Shown: positions 48,615 to 56,801 of the stretch, piece after piece
Layout of the letters: every line of letters starts with the position of its first letter
Numbering within the stretch: the first letter of the stretch is position 1
Assembly (NCBI GenBank): GCA_016278325.1
Contig: JADQCB010000016.1
Span: 62,001 to 126,000, forward strand
DNA: 64,000 nucleotides
Source of the DNA: Actibacterium sp.
Lineage (GTDB): Bacteria; Pseudomonadota; Alphaproteobacteria; Rhodobacterales; Rhodobacteraceae
Direction of reading: 5' to 3'
The notes under the pieces: model-generated
What the model was told of the DNA's origin: nothing
What the model saw: only the letters and a program-made list of their open reading frames with translations
Database searches by the model: none
Program-made: the position numbers and the translations under genes

Positions 48615-49631
48615 ATGACCGAAAACCCGTTCTGCCCGATCGCGCGTCAGGGTTTCCTTCGCCGCCTTTTGCGCGTGCTGGCGGTTGCACCTGTCGCCCT
48701 TTTCGTCGCGGTCTCAATGGCGCCGGCCCAGTCGGAGCGGTTCGAACGCGCCTGGCCGGACACGGATTTCTCGCGCCGCGCCGTCGATCTCGGCGAGGTC
48801 ATGTCGGGCGGGCCGACACGCGACGGGATTCCCGCGATCCTCGATCCATCCTTCATCCGCGCCTCGGACGAGACACGGCTCGACGACCGCGAGCCGGTGA
48901 TGACCTACGTGCCGGACAACGGCCCGGCGCGTGCTTATCCGATCCGCTATCTGATGTGGCACGAGATCGTGAACGACGTGGTTGCCGGCCGCACCATCGT
49001 CGTGACCTTCTGCCCGCTGTGCAATACCGGCATGGTTTTCGACAGCCAGGTGGACGGGCGCAGCCTGACTTTCGGGGTGTCGGGCCTGCTGCGACATTCC
49101 GACATGATCATGTATGACCATCAGTCTGAGAGCTGGTGGCAGCAGGCGCTCGGCGAAGGCATCGTCGGCGAGATGACGGGGCGGACGCTGACGCAGCTTC
49201 CGGCCTGGATGGAAAGCTGGGCGGCATTTCGAACGGCGCATCCGCACGGGCTTGTCATGGACGAACCCGATTGGCGCCGGGCCTATGGCACGAACCCCTA
49301 TCGCAGCTACGACACGACGCGCCCGTTTCTCTATTCGGGCGAGGATCCGCCGCATGGCATCGCGCCGCTCGAACGCGTGGTGCGGGTCGGCGACCGGGCC
49401 TGGCCGCTGACCCGTCTGCGCAAGGAGGGTCGCATCACCGAGGCCGGGCTGACGCTGACCTGGACAGAGGGGCAGGCCTCGGCGCTGGACACGGACGCGA
49501 TCGGCCAGGGGCGCGAGGTGGGCAACGTGCGCGTCCGCGATGCGCAGGGGCGGGACGTAGTGCATGACATCCCCTTCGCCTTCGCGTTCCATGCCTTCCA
49601 CCCCGAGGGCCGCTGGATGCTTGGGAACTGA
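48615..49631 (+). CDS. DUF3179 domain protein, exported
   Basis: 338 aa. A signal peptide (LRVLAVAPVALFVAVSMAPAQS) leads to the DUF3179 domain. Its hallmark is TFCPLCNTGMVFDSQVDGRSLTFGVSGLLRHSDMIMYD, with a CxxC pair that may bind metal or haem. AYPIRYLMWHEIVND and RTLTQLPAWMESWAAFRTAHP are also characteristic. The family is widespread but biochemically uncharacterised. It is followed after 6 bp by a DoxX gene, which may work with it in a membrane redox process (inference). Confidence 0.87.
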   Translation: MTENPFCPIARQGFLRRLLRVLAVAPVALFVAVSMAPAQSERFERAWPDTDFSRRAVDLGEVMSGGPTRDGIPAILDPSFIRASDETRLDDREPVMTYVPDNGPARAYPIRYLMWHEIVNDVVAGRTIVVTFCPLCNTGMVFDSQVDGRSLTFGVSGLLRHSDMIMYDHQSESWWQQALGEGIVGEMTGRTLTQLPAWMESWAAFRTAHPHGLVMDEPDWRRAYGTNPYRSYDTTRPFLYSGEDPPHGIAPLERVVRVGDRAWPLTRLRKEGRITEAGLTLTWTEGQASALDTDAIGQGREVGNVRVRDAQGRDVVHDIPFAFAFHAFHPEGRWMLGN

Positions 49632-49637
49632 CGCCCG

Positions 49638-50165
49638 GTGCGGCGGTTTGCCCCCATCGTGGCGCCGGCCCTGACGGTCACGCTGGCGCGTGCCGGATTC
49701 GCGGCGGTCCTTCTGCCCTGGTTCGTGATCGGCGGGCTGACCCGTATCGCGGGCCTGAGCCTGTCGGTGGGCCCCGCGGCCGGAATCTGGCCGCTGAGCC
49801 TTGGCGCCTATTACACATTCCTGCCGGGGGTGATGGCCGGCAACGGCGTTCCCTCGACGGCGGAGCATGCCTTCGTCCTTGTGATGACGCTGGCGGAGCT
49901 GGTGCTACCGGTCATGGTGGTTGCCGGGATGGCCGGTCGTCTCTCGGCGACGCTGCTGATCCTGCATGTCTGGATCCGCGCAGCGGCCGCCGGTGAATTG
50001 TTCCGGCCCGGACGCCTTTTCGATGCCAGCCCCTTCGATCCGGGGCCGGACCAGGTGCTTCTGTGGTCGCTGGTGCTGCTTCCGGTCGCGATACAGGGCG
50101 CCGGTCCGTTTTCATTCGACGGGCTCGTCGCGTATCTGCGCAAAAGGCGCATCCCGCCCGCCTGA
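49638..50165 (+). CDS. DoxX family membrane protein
   Basis: 175 aa from GTG 49638, six bases after the DUF3179 stop. About four transmembrane helices with LARAGFAAVLLPWFVIGGLTR and the motif FVLVMTLAELVLPVMVVAGMAGRLSATLLILHV are typical of DoxX. Proteins of this family are often encoded with redox or thiosulfate-quinone enzymes, and their own activity is generally unclear. Probably translated together with the DUF3179 protein. Confidence 0.82.
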   Translation: MRRFAPIVAPALTVTLARAGFAAVLLPWFVIGGLTRIAGLSLSVGPAAGIWPLSLGAYYTFLPGVMAGNGVPSTAEHAFVLVMTLAELVLPVMVVAGMAGRLSATLLILHVWIRAAAAGELFRPGRLFDASPFDPGPDQVLLWSLVLLPVAIQGAGPFSFDGLVAYLRKRRIPPA

Positions 50166-50187
50166 ATCGGTCGGGATGCGCGGCCTG

Positions 50188-50754
50188 TCACGCCACCTTG
50201 TAAGGTGCGAACACGTCGTCCACCGGGGTGCCGGCAAGGTGGTTGACGTAGTTCGAGAAGGTCTTGCAGGCGATGCCAAGAACCACGCCCAGCACCTGCT
50301 GTTCCCCATATCCCGCGGCGAGAAACGCATCGACGGCGTCCTTGCCGGGATTGCCGCGCGAGAGGACCATTGCCTCGGTGAACTTGGCGACGGCGTCGAG
50401 TTTCGCGTCGGGCAGATCCCCCCCCTCGCGAAGCGCCGCAAGACTGTCGGCCGGCACGCCGGATTTCTTGTCGGCAATCATCGAATGCGCGGCGGTGCAA
50501 TAGGTGCAGCCGTTCACCCGGCTGATGGTCAGGAAAACCGTTTCCTGCTCGGCCGGGGTGAAGCCGGTCGTTTTGCGGAACGAGTCATAGGTGCTGAGAT
50601 AGCCCGAAAGAACCCCGGGCAGGTTCGCCATGTAGGTATACATGTTCGGAACGAAGCCCAGCTGGGCCTTGGCGCCGGACAGCAGGGCCTGGGCCTCGCC
50701 TTCGGCAACATCGAGGGTGGTCGGCGACATCTCGAGCAGTGGTTCGCGGGTCAT
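50188..50754 (-). CDS. Carboxymuconolactone decarboxylase / AhpD-like protein
   Basis: 188 aa. The AhpD-type active site is NGCTYCTAAHSMIADKKSG, with a CxxC pair and a following His, expected to act as a thiol peroxidase-like or disulfide-relay site. The fold is all-helical. GGAGTATCCA precedes the ATG. It is divergent from a TetR gene across 98 bp that hold a perfect operator, so it is probably that repressor's main target. Role in peroxide or electrophile detoxification is inferred. Confidence 0.88.
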   Translation of the reverse strand: MTREPLLEMSPTTLDVAEGEAQALLSGAKAQLGFVPNMYTYMANLPGVLSGYLSTYDSFRKTTGFTPAEQETVFLTISRVNGCTYCTAAHSMIADKKSGVPADSLAALREGGDLPDAKLDAVAKFTEAMVLSRGNPGKDAVDAFLAAGYGEQQVLGVVLGIACKTFSNYVNHLAGTPVDDVFAPYKVA

Positions 50755-50770
50755 TGGATACTCCCATAAT

Positions 50771-50790
50771 TACAGAATAATCGTTCTGTA
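50771..50790. promoter_or_regulatory. Palindromic TetR-type operator
   Basis: TACAGAA (50771-50777) and TTCTGTA (50784-50790) are perfect 7-bp arms around TAATCG. The 20-bp site lies 17 bp from the AhpD-like start codon and about 62 bp from the TetR start. The central part, AGAATAATCGTTCT, resembles operators of AcrR/NemR-type repressors. Binding by the neighbouring TetR protein, with control of both genes, is the simplest reading. Confidence 0.7.
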
Positions 50791-50852
50791 TATTGCGCCA
50801 TCGCACGACGCCAGCTATTTTCAGAATGTTCGGTTCAAATATGGGTGAGAAC

Positions 50853-51473
50853 ATGGAAGCCCGAAACCAGGCGCCCCGGCCGCGCGGCAGGCCAAGAGGC
50901 GTGCTGCCGCAACAGGCGCTCGACGCCGCCATGCGCATGTTCTGGGCCGAGGGGTACGACGCGGCCTCGATCGACCGGCTGTGCCGCGAAACGGGCATGC
51001 CGCGCGCCAGCCTCTATCAGGATTTTCGTGGAAAGCAGGGGCTGTTCCTGGCCGCCATCGCCCATTACGTGGAAACGCGGATCGGGCCGGTCGTCGCGGC
51101 GCTTGGCCCGCGCGGGACGCTGGAGGAAGATCTTGCCGCCTTTTTCGACGCGGTGGTGGATCTTGCGACGCGCGACCGGCGCACGCCGGGATGTCTGGTT
51201 TCCTGTGTCCTCGCGGATGTTGCAGGGGCGAATGACACCTTCCGGCAAGAGCTCGACCGCCGCTTCTCGGCGCTTGAGGACGCGATCGCGCAGCGGCTGG
51301 AACACGCGGCCAGGCCGGATTGTGCCCCCGACAATCGAGCGCTGGCGGGGATGCTGGCCGCCATCGCCCGCGGAATCATGTTGCGCGCGCGCGGCGGCGC
51401 GTCGGCCCAGAGCCTGCACATGATCGCCGAGATGGCCGTCCGAAGCGTCGTCGCGCTGCGCAGCCAGGGCTGA
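50853..51473 (+). CDS. TetR/AcrR family repressor
   Basis: 206 aa from ATG 50853 (MEARNQAPRPRGRPRGVLPQQAL), with GGTGA five bases upstream; ATG 50841 is an alternative. The N-terminal HTH is ALDAAMRMFWAEGYDAASIDRLCRETGMPRASLYQDFRGKQGLF. The C-terminal ligand domain contains TPGCLVSCVLADVA with two Cys, as in the group of TetR regulators that respond to electrophiles or peroxides. Divergent from the AhpD-like gene and its operator. Confidence 0.9.
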   Translation: MEARNQAPRPRGRPRGVLPQQALDAAMRMFWAEGYDAASIDRLCRETGMPRASLYQDFRGKQGLFLAAIAHYVETRIGPVVAALGPRGTLEEDLAAFFDAVVDLATRDRRTPGCLVSCVLADVAGANDTFRQELDRRFSALEDAIAQRLEHAARPDCAPDNRALAGMLAAIARGIMLRARGGASAQSLHMIAEMAVRSVVALRSQG

Positions 51474-51515
51474 AATCGCGACAGGCTGCCGATCCCGCAA
51501 CCTCCTGGATCCGGG

Positions 51516-51548
51516 AAAAAGGGCCCGGGGCGTTTGCGCCCCGGGCCC
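51516..51548 (-). terminator. Intrinsic terminator of the pyrimidine ABC operon
   Basis: A perfect 12-bp G/C stem (51521-51532 with 51537-51548) closes a TTTG loop and, read on the minus strand, is followed by five Ts (AAAAA at 51516-51520). It starts 29 bp after the stop of the substrate-binding-protein gene and ends the minus-strand operon. It may also stop the convergent TetR transcript. Confidence 0.9.
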
Positions 51549-51577
51549 GATCGCGTTCAATCGCGGGTGATGGCGGC

Positions 51578-52582
51578 TTACCAGGCGCCGGGGCTGTGAA
51601 GGGCCCGGTCCGAGATGAGCCGCGTCCAGGCGTCCGTGGGCCGCTCGGTGATCACCGGGTTCTCTCCGCCGGACAGCAGCGTTTCGACCGTGCGTTCATA
51701 GTCGTCCGGATCGAGCGTGCCGTTTGAACCGGCCGTGAGTTTGGCGATCTCGCGCATCATGCGCTTCTGGTGCTTCTCGGTCTGGGCGCCGGTGGCGTCG
51801 TTCTCAAGCACGATCATCGCGGCCTCGTCCGGGTGTTCCTCGGCCCATTTCCAGCCTTTCATCGAAGCGCGGACAAAGCGCACCAGCTTGTCGACCTCCT
51901 CGGGGTCCTTGAGTTTGTCCTCAAGCACGTAGAGCCCGTCCTCGAGCGTGGCCACGCCCTGGTCCTCGTATTTGAAGGTGATCAGCTCCTCGGGCTTGAT
52001 GCCGGCGTCGATGATCTGCCAGTATTCGTTGTAGGTCATGGTCGAGATGCAGTCGGCCTGGCCCTGAAGCAGCGGATCGACATTGAACCCCTGCTTGAGC
52101 ACCTTCACACCATCCTCGCCGCCATCGGTGGGAATGCCCAGGTGGTTCATCCAGCTCAGGAACGGGAATTCATTGCCGAAGAACCAGACGCCGAGCGTGC
52201 GGCCGCGGAAATCCTCGGGGCTTTCGATTCCGGTGCTCTTCAGGCAGGTCAGCATCATGCCCGAGCTCTTGAACGGCTGTGCGATATTGACCAGCGGCAG
52301 GCCCTTTTCGCGCGCGGCAAGGGCCGCGGGCATCCATTCCACCATCACGTCGGCCCCGCCGCCGGCGATCACCTGCGTGGGGGCGATGTCGGGACCGCCG
52401 GGCTTGATGGTGACGTCGAGGTTTTCTTCGGCGTAAAACCCCTTGTCCTTGGCGACGTAATAGCCGCCGAATTGCGCTTGCGTCACCCATTTGAGTTGCA
52501 GCGTCAGCTGGTCGGCGGCCTGCGCCGTGCCGGCCCACAGGCCGGCCGCGGCCAGGCCGATGATTTTCGCGATGGTCTTCAT
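51578..52582 (-). CDS. NMT1/THI5-like ABC substrate-binding protein
   Basis: 334 aa with a signal peptide ending GTAQAAD, so periplasmic. The NMT1 fold is clear from LTLQLKWVTQAQFGGYYVAKDKGFYAEENLDVTIKPGGPD and the loop QVIAGGGADVMVEWMPAALAAR. Such proteins bind pyrimidine-like ligands (thiamine precursors, formylaminopyrimidines, pyrimidines). In this cluster the expected ligand is uracil/thymine or a dihydropyrimidine. It is the last gene of the operon and follows two permeases and an ATPase. Confidence 0.9.
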   Translation of the reverse strand: MKTIAKIIGLAAAGLWAGTAQAADQLTLQLKWVTQAQFGGYYVAKDKGFYAEENLDVTIKPGGPDIAPTQVIAGGGADVMVEWMPAALAAREKGLPLVNIAQPFKSSGMMLTCLKSTGIESPEDFRGRTLGVWFFGNEFPFLSWMNHLGIPTDGGEDGVKVLKQGFNVDPLLQGQADCISTMTYNEYWQIIDAGIKPEELITFKYEDQGVATLEDGLYVLEDKLKDPEEVDKLVRFVRASMKGWKWAEEHPDEAAMIVLENDATGAQTEKHQKRMMREIAKLTAGSNGTLDPDDYERTVETLLSGGENPVITERPTDAWTRLISDRALHSPGAW

Positions 52583-52613
52583 GTCAGTCTCCCTTGTTGC
52601 CTTGTCTTTGTCG

Positions 52614-53456
52614 TTATGCCCGGCCCCGTTGCGACGGGTGCCAGAATGTCACCGCCTTCTCGATCGCCGTGACCCCGCCATAGAATGCGGACCCCGCGAG
52701 CGCGGCAACCACGATCTCGGCCCAGACCATGTCGATGGCAAGCTGGCCGACCGAGGTCGAGATTCGAAAGCCCATGCCCATTGTGGGCGAGCCGAAGAAT
52801 TCGGCCACGATGGCACCGATCAATGCCAGCGTGGTCGCGATCTTGAGACCGTTGAAGATGAACGGCATGGCCGCGGGCAGGCGCAGCTTCAGCAGCGTCT
52901 GCGTGTAGCCGGCGGCATAGGTGCGCATCAGGTCGCGCTGCATCGCGTCGGCCGCCTTGAGCCCGGCGACGGCATTCACCAGCACCGGGAAGAATACCAT
53001 CGCCACCACCACCGCCGCCTTGGACTGCCAGTCGAAGCCGAACCACATCACCATGATGGGGGCGACACCGACGATCGGCAGCGCGGCGACGAAATTGCCC
53101 ACGGGCAGCAATCCGCGGGTCAGGAATGGCGACCGGTCGATGGCGATCGCGGCCAGAACCGCGGCGCCGCAGCCCATGACATAGCCGCTCAGCGCGCCCT
53201 TCACCACGGTTTGGACAAAGTCGGTCCAGAGGGTTCCGAGGCTGGTCGCGAAACGCGCGGCGATCGCCGTGGGGGCCGGCAGGATGATCGGGCTGACGTT
53301 GAGCCCGTGCACGATCAGTTCCCACATGACAAGGACGGTGGCGCCGAAAATGACCGGCACCGCGTAATGCGCCGCACGCGCGCCGCTGTTGGCAAGCCGC
53401 ACATTGGCGTACCACGCCACAAGCCAGATCACGATGGCCAGGACAACAAGTGTCAT
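52614..53456 (-). CDS. ABC transporter permease (SsuC/TauC type)
   Basis: 280 aa from ATG 53456, which overlaps the stop of the preceding permease (ATGA). About six transmembrane helices. The EAA loop is MRTYAAGYTQTLLKLRLPAAMPFIFNGLKIATTLALIGAIVAEF. It pairs with the other permease rather than forming a homodimer, since both genes are kept. The longer open frame to 53555 runs into the neighbour and is rejected. Confidence 0.9.
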   Translation of the reverse strand: MTLVVLAIVIWLVAWYANVRLANSGARAAHYAVPVIFGATVLVMWELIVHGLNVSPIILPAPTAIAARFATSLGTLWTDFVQTVVKGALSGYVMGCGAAVLAAIAIDRSPFLTRGLLPVGNFVAALPIVGVAPIMVMWFGFDWQSKAAVVVAMVFFPVLVNAVAGLKAADAMQRDLMRTYAAGYTQTLLKLRLPAAMPFIFNGLKIATTLALIGAIVAEFFGSPTMGMGFRISTSVGQLAIDMVWAEIVVAALAGSAFYGGVTAIEKAVTFWHPSQRGRA

Positions 53457-54322
53457 TGTGCCACCCCCATGCGCCGGTCGGCGGCCCGCTGGATGGCGCC
53501 CACCACCAGGATCAGCGCGCCGGCAAGGATCGCCGCGGCAAAGAGCGCCGCCCACATGATCAGCGGCTGGCCGAACTGGCTGCCGATCAGCATCCGCGCG
53601 CCCAGCCCGTTGATGGCGCCGGTGGGCAGCTCACCCACGATCGCGCCGATCAGGCTGGCGGCGATGGCGACCTTCAGAGAGGCGAAGAAATACGGCAGCG
53701 ACGCGGGCACGCGCAGTTTCCAGAACACCTGCGCACGGCTGGCGCCGTAGGTCTTGAGCAGGTCGAGCTGCATGACATTCGGCGACCGCAATCCCGAAAC
53801 CATGCTGACGAGCACGGGAAAGTAGGAAAGATAGGCCGAGATGATCGCCTTGGGCACCAGCCGGTCCTCGATCCCGACGGCATTGGCCACCACCACGATC
53901 ATCGGCGCCAGCGCCACGATGGGCACGGTCTGGCTGATCACCGCCCAGGGCATCACCGACATGTCCACCGCGCGGCTGTGCACGATGGCGACGGCCAGGC
54001 CGACCCCCAGCACGATGCCGAGTGCGAAGCCCCAGAGCGTTGCCTCCAGGGTGATCCAGCCATGGTAGACGAAGCTGCGCTTGGAGGTGATCGCGTGCCC
54101 GAAGACACCGTCCCAGAGCGCAACGGCCACCTGGTGCGGCGCGGCGACAACGGGGCGCTCCTGCGTCATCGTCGCGCTGACAAGTTCGGCGAATCCCACC
54201 TCTCGGTCCGCCCGCGCGGCCTGGTCCAGCACCCAGGTGGAATTCATCCAGAACGCCGCAAGATACCAGATCACGAGGATCGCGGCGACGACGGTCAGCA
54301 CGGGCAGGGTTCTGCGCATCAT
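53453..54322 (-). CDS. ABC transporter permease (SsuC/TauC type)
   Basis: 289 aa. N-terminal transmembrane anchor, then a periplasmic stretch with little hydrophobicity (about residues 28-75), then five helices. The EAA loop is LKTYGASRAQVFWKLRVPASLPYFFASLKVAIAASLIGAIVGELP. It resembles its partner in the core but has a longer N-terminal part. It is part of the pyrimidine-cluster importer, 57 bp after the ATPase gene. Confidence 0.9.
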   Translation of the reverse strand: MMRRTLPVLTVVAAILVIWYLAAFWMNSTWVLDQAARADREVGFAELVSATMTQERPVVAAPHQVAVALWDGVFGHAITSKRSFVYHGWITLEATLWGFALGIVLGVGLAVAIVHSRAVDMSVMPWAVISQTVPIVALAPMIVVVANAVGIEDRLVPKAIISAYLSYFPVLVSMVSGLRSPNVMQLDLLKTYGASRAQVFWKLRVPASLPYFFASLKVAIAASLIGAIVGELPTGAINGLGARMLIGSQFGQPLIMWAALFAAAILAGALILVVGAIQRAADRRMGVAQ

Positions 54323-54379
54323 GTTCCTCCTGCACCGGGCTGCGGGCGGGCCGCGGCGCGGATAACGATGGTTTGCTTC

Positions 54380-55216
54380 TCAGTCATCATAGCCATGCCC
54401 CGCGCGCAGGCCCTCGCGGACGCGATGGGCGACCTCCAGGAATTCCGGCGTGTCGCGGATGTCGAGCGGGCGCTCCCTGGGCAACGGGCTCTCGATCACG
54501 TCGGTGATCCGGCCCGGGCGCGGGCTCATCACCACGATCCGGGTGGAAAGATAGACCGCCTCGGGGATCGAGTGGGTGACAAAGCAGATCGTCTTCTCCG
54601 TGCGCGCCCACAGCCCCAAAAGCTGTTCGTTGAGGTGATCGCGCACGATCTCGTCCAACGCGCCGAAGGGCTCGTCCATCAGCAGGATATCTGCGTCGAA
54701 GGCCAGGGCCCGCGCGATCGAGGCGCGCTGCTGCATCCCGCCCGACAGCTGCCAGGGGAACTTCTTTTCGAACCCGGTCAGCTCGACAAGCTCCAGCACC
54801 TTGCGCATTCGCTCGTCCTGCTCGGACTTGTCAAAGCCCATGATCTCCAGCGGCAGGCGGACATTGCCGCCGATGGTGCGCCACGGGTAAAGCCCCGCGG
54901 CCTGAAAGACATAGCCATAGGCGCGGTTGCGACGGGCCTCTTCCGCGCTGGCCCCGTTGACGGTGATGCTGCCGTCGGTGGGATGTTCCAGATCGGCCAT
55001 GCAGCGCAGAAAGGTCGTCTTGCCGCAGCCCGAGGGGCCGATGAAGCTGATGAAATCGCCCTTGGCGACATCCAGCGTCACATCCTTGAGCGCATGGATA
55101 GGCCCGTCGTTTGTCTGGAAAGTCAGCGACAGGTTCTGCGCGCTAATGACTGTGTCGGTCGTCACGTGTCGATCCCCGTTTTCCCGGGCTTCATTGCGCC
55201 CATTCCGGTTGTTCAT
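54380..55216 (-). CDS. ABC transporter ATPase (SsuB/TauB type)
   Basis: 278 aa if started at ATG 55216. Walker A GPSGCGKTT, Q-loop VFQAAGLYPWRT, signature LSGGMQQR and Walker B ILLMDEPFGALD are complete, so it should hydrolyse ATP for the two permeases. The start is uncertain: ATG 55216 has no ribosome site, while GTG 55165 (VTTDTVISAQNLSLTF) is preceded by GGGGAT and gives a more usual N-terminus of 261 aa. Confidence 0.9.
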   Translation of the reverse strand: MNNRNGRNEARENGDRHVTTDTVISAQNLSLTFQTNDGPIHALKDVTLDVAKGDFISFIGPSGCGKTTFLRCMADLEHPTDGSITVNGASAEEARRNRAYGYVFQAAGLYPWRTIGGNVRLPLEIMGFDKSEQDERMRKVLELVELTGFEKKFPWQLSGGMQQRASIARALAFDADILLMDEPFGALDEIVRDHLNEQLLGLWARTEKTICFVTHSIPEAVYLSTRIVVMSPRPGRITDVIESPLPRERPLDIRDTPEFLEVAHRVREGLRAGHGYDD

Positions 55217-55261
55217 TGTCAACGGGCCGCGCCCACCCGCAAACGGGCGCGGCCGGATTTC

Positions 55262-56722
55262 TCAGATCCCTGCCGGAATATTCATCGGGTCGCGCTTGAT
55301 CTGCTTGGGCGCGGTCAACTCCTTCCATTTCGAAAGCGCCTTGTGCGCCGAGGGGAAGGCCGGGCGCGGCACGAACCGGCCGCGGCCGGGCTGGGGCTGG
55401 CTGTTCTGCCCCCAGGCCCAGATCACTTCGCCGCGGCTGATGGTGTAGCGGGCATTGGCCGTCACCTCGAACCCCTCGAAGACGTTGTAATCGAGGATCG
55501 AATGATGGTTGCCGGCCGAAATGGTGCGCGAGATATTCGGATCCCACACGGTGATGTCGGCATCCGCGCCTTCGACGATCGCGCCCTTCCTGGGATAGAT
55601 GTTGAGGATCTTGGCGACATTGGTCGAGGTCGCGGCGACAAACTCGTTCGGCGTCAGCCGCCCGGTTTCCACCCCCCGCGTCCAGAGCACCGAAAGCCGT
55701 TCCTCCAGCCCGTTGGAACCGTTGGGGATCTTGGTGAAATCGCCCAGGCCCATGCGCTTCTGCTCGGTGCTGAATGCGGCATGGTCCGTCGCCACGACTT
55801 GCAAGGACCCGGCGGCGAGCCCGTTCCACAGCCCGTCCTGGTTTTCCCTGTCGCGGAAGGGCGGCGACATCACGCGGCGCGCGGCATGGTCCCAGTCGGT
55901 GTTGAAATACTCGCTCTCGTCCAGCGTCAGGAACTGGATCAGCGGCTCGCCGTAAACCCGCATCCCCTTCTGCCGCGCGCGCCGTATCGCCTCATGCGCC
56001 TGTTCACAGCTCACATGCACGATATAAAGCGGCACGCCGGCGGCGTCCGCAATCATGATCGCGCGGTTGGCGGCCTCGCCTTCCACCTCCGGTGGGCGCG
56101 AATAGGCATGCCCCTCCGGCCCGGTGATGCCGCGCTCCAGCATCTGCTGTTGCAGATCGGCCACGATGTCGCCGTTCTCGGCATGCACCATGGGCAGCGC
56201 ACCCAGTTCCTTGCAACGCTTGAAAGAGGCGAACATCTCGTCATCCTCGATCATCAGCGCGCCCTTGTAGGCCATGAAATGCTTGAAGGAGTTGACACCC
56301 ATCTCGACGGCATCCTTCATCTCGTTGAAGACGGTCTCGTTCCAGCCGGTGACCGCCATGTGATACCCGATATCCGAACAGATCTGGGGGGCCGATTTCC
56401 GGTGCCATTCGTTGATCGCGTTCTTCAGGCTGCCATCGGGCCCGGGCAGGCAGAAATCCACCAGCATCGTGGTGCCCCCGCAGGCCGCCGCCCAGGTTCC
56501 GGTCTCGAAGGTCTCGGCGGCGGTGGTCCCCATAAAGGGCATCTCCAGATGGGTATGCGGGTCGATCCCGCCGGGGATGACATAGGCGCCCTCGGCGTCG
56601 ATATATTCGTCCCCCTTGAGATCCTCGCCGACCTGCTTGATCGTGTCGCCCTCGATCAGCACGTCGGCCTTCCATGTGCGATCGGCCGTGCAAACGGTGC
56701 CGTTCTTGATGACTTTGGTCAT
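55262..56722 (-). CDS. hydA: Dihydropyrimidinase
   Basis: 486 aa from ATG 56722, with AAGGGAG upstream. It opens dihydrouracil or dihydrothymine to N-carbamoyl-beta-alanine or its methyl analogue, the second step of reductive pyrimidine breakdown. The binuclear zinc site is visible: H56 and H58 in DPHTHLEMP, the carboxylated K153 in HFMAYKGAL, H180 in PMVHAENGD, a later His in YIVHVSCEQAH, and Asp in VVATDHAAF. D-hydantoinases are near relatives, but the flanking preTA and ureidopropionase genes favour dihydropyrimidinase. Confidence 0.95.
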   Translation of the reverse strand: MTKVIKNGTVCTADRTWKADVLIEGDTIKQVGEDLKGDEYIDAEGAYVIPGGIDPHTHLEMPFMGTTAAETFETGTWAAACGGTTMLVDFCLPGPDGSLKNAINEWHRKSAPQICSDIGYHMAVTGWNETVFNEMKDAVEMGVNSFKHFMAYKGALMIEDDEMFASFKRCKELGALPMVHAENGDIVADLQQQMLERGITGPEGHAYSRPPEVEGEAANRAIMIADAAGVPLYIVHVSCEQAHEAIRRARQKGMRVYGEPLIQFLTLDESEYFNTDWDHAARRVMSPPFRDRENQDGLWNGLAAGSLQVVATDHAAFSTEQKRMGLGDFTKIPNGSNGLEERLSVLWTRGVETGRLTPNEFVAATSTNVAKILNIYPRKGAIVEGADADITVWDPNISRTISAGNHHSILDYNVFEGFEVTANARYTISRGEVIWAWGQNSQPQPGRGRFVPRPAFPSAHKALSKWKELTAPKQIKRDPMNIPAGI

Positions 56723-56783
56723 TGTACAACTCCCTTGACTTGGCCCCGGCGCCATTTCTTCTCGGCGGAAATACTCCGGGGGT

Positions 56784-56801
56784 TTGGGGGCTGGCCCCCA
56801 A
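56784..56801 (-). terminator. Hairpin between the M20 hydrolase gene and hydA
   Basis: TTGGGGG (56784-56790) and CCCCCAA (56795-56801) form a perfect 7-bp stem with a CTGG loop, ending exactly at the stop codon of the M20 hydrolase gene. No U tract follows. It may reduce read-through into hydA or protect the upstream mRNA. Confidence 0.45.
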
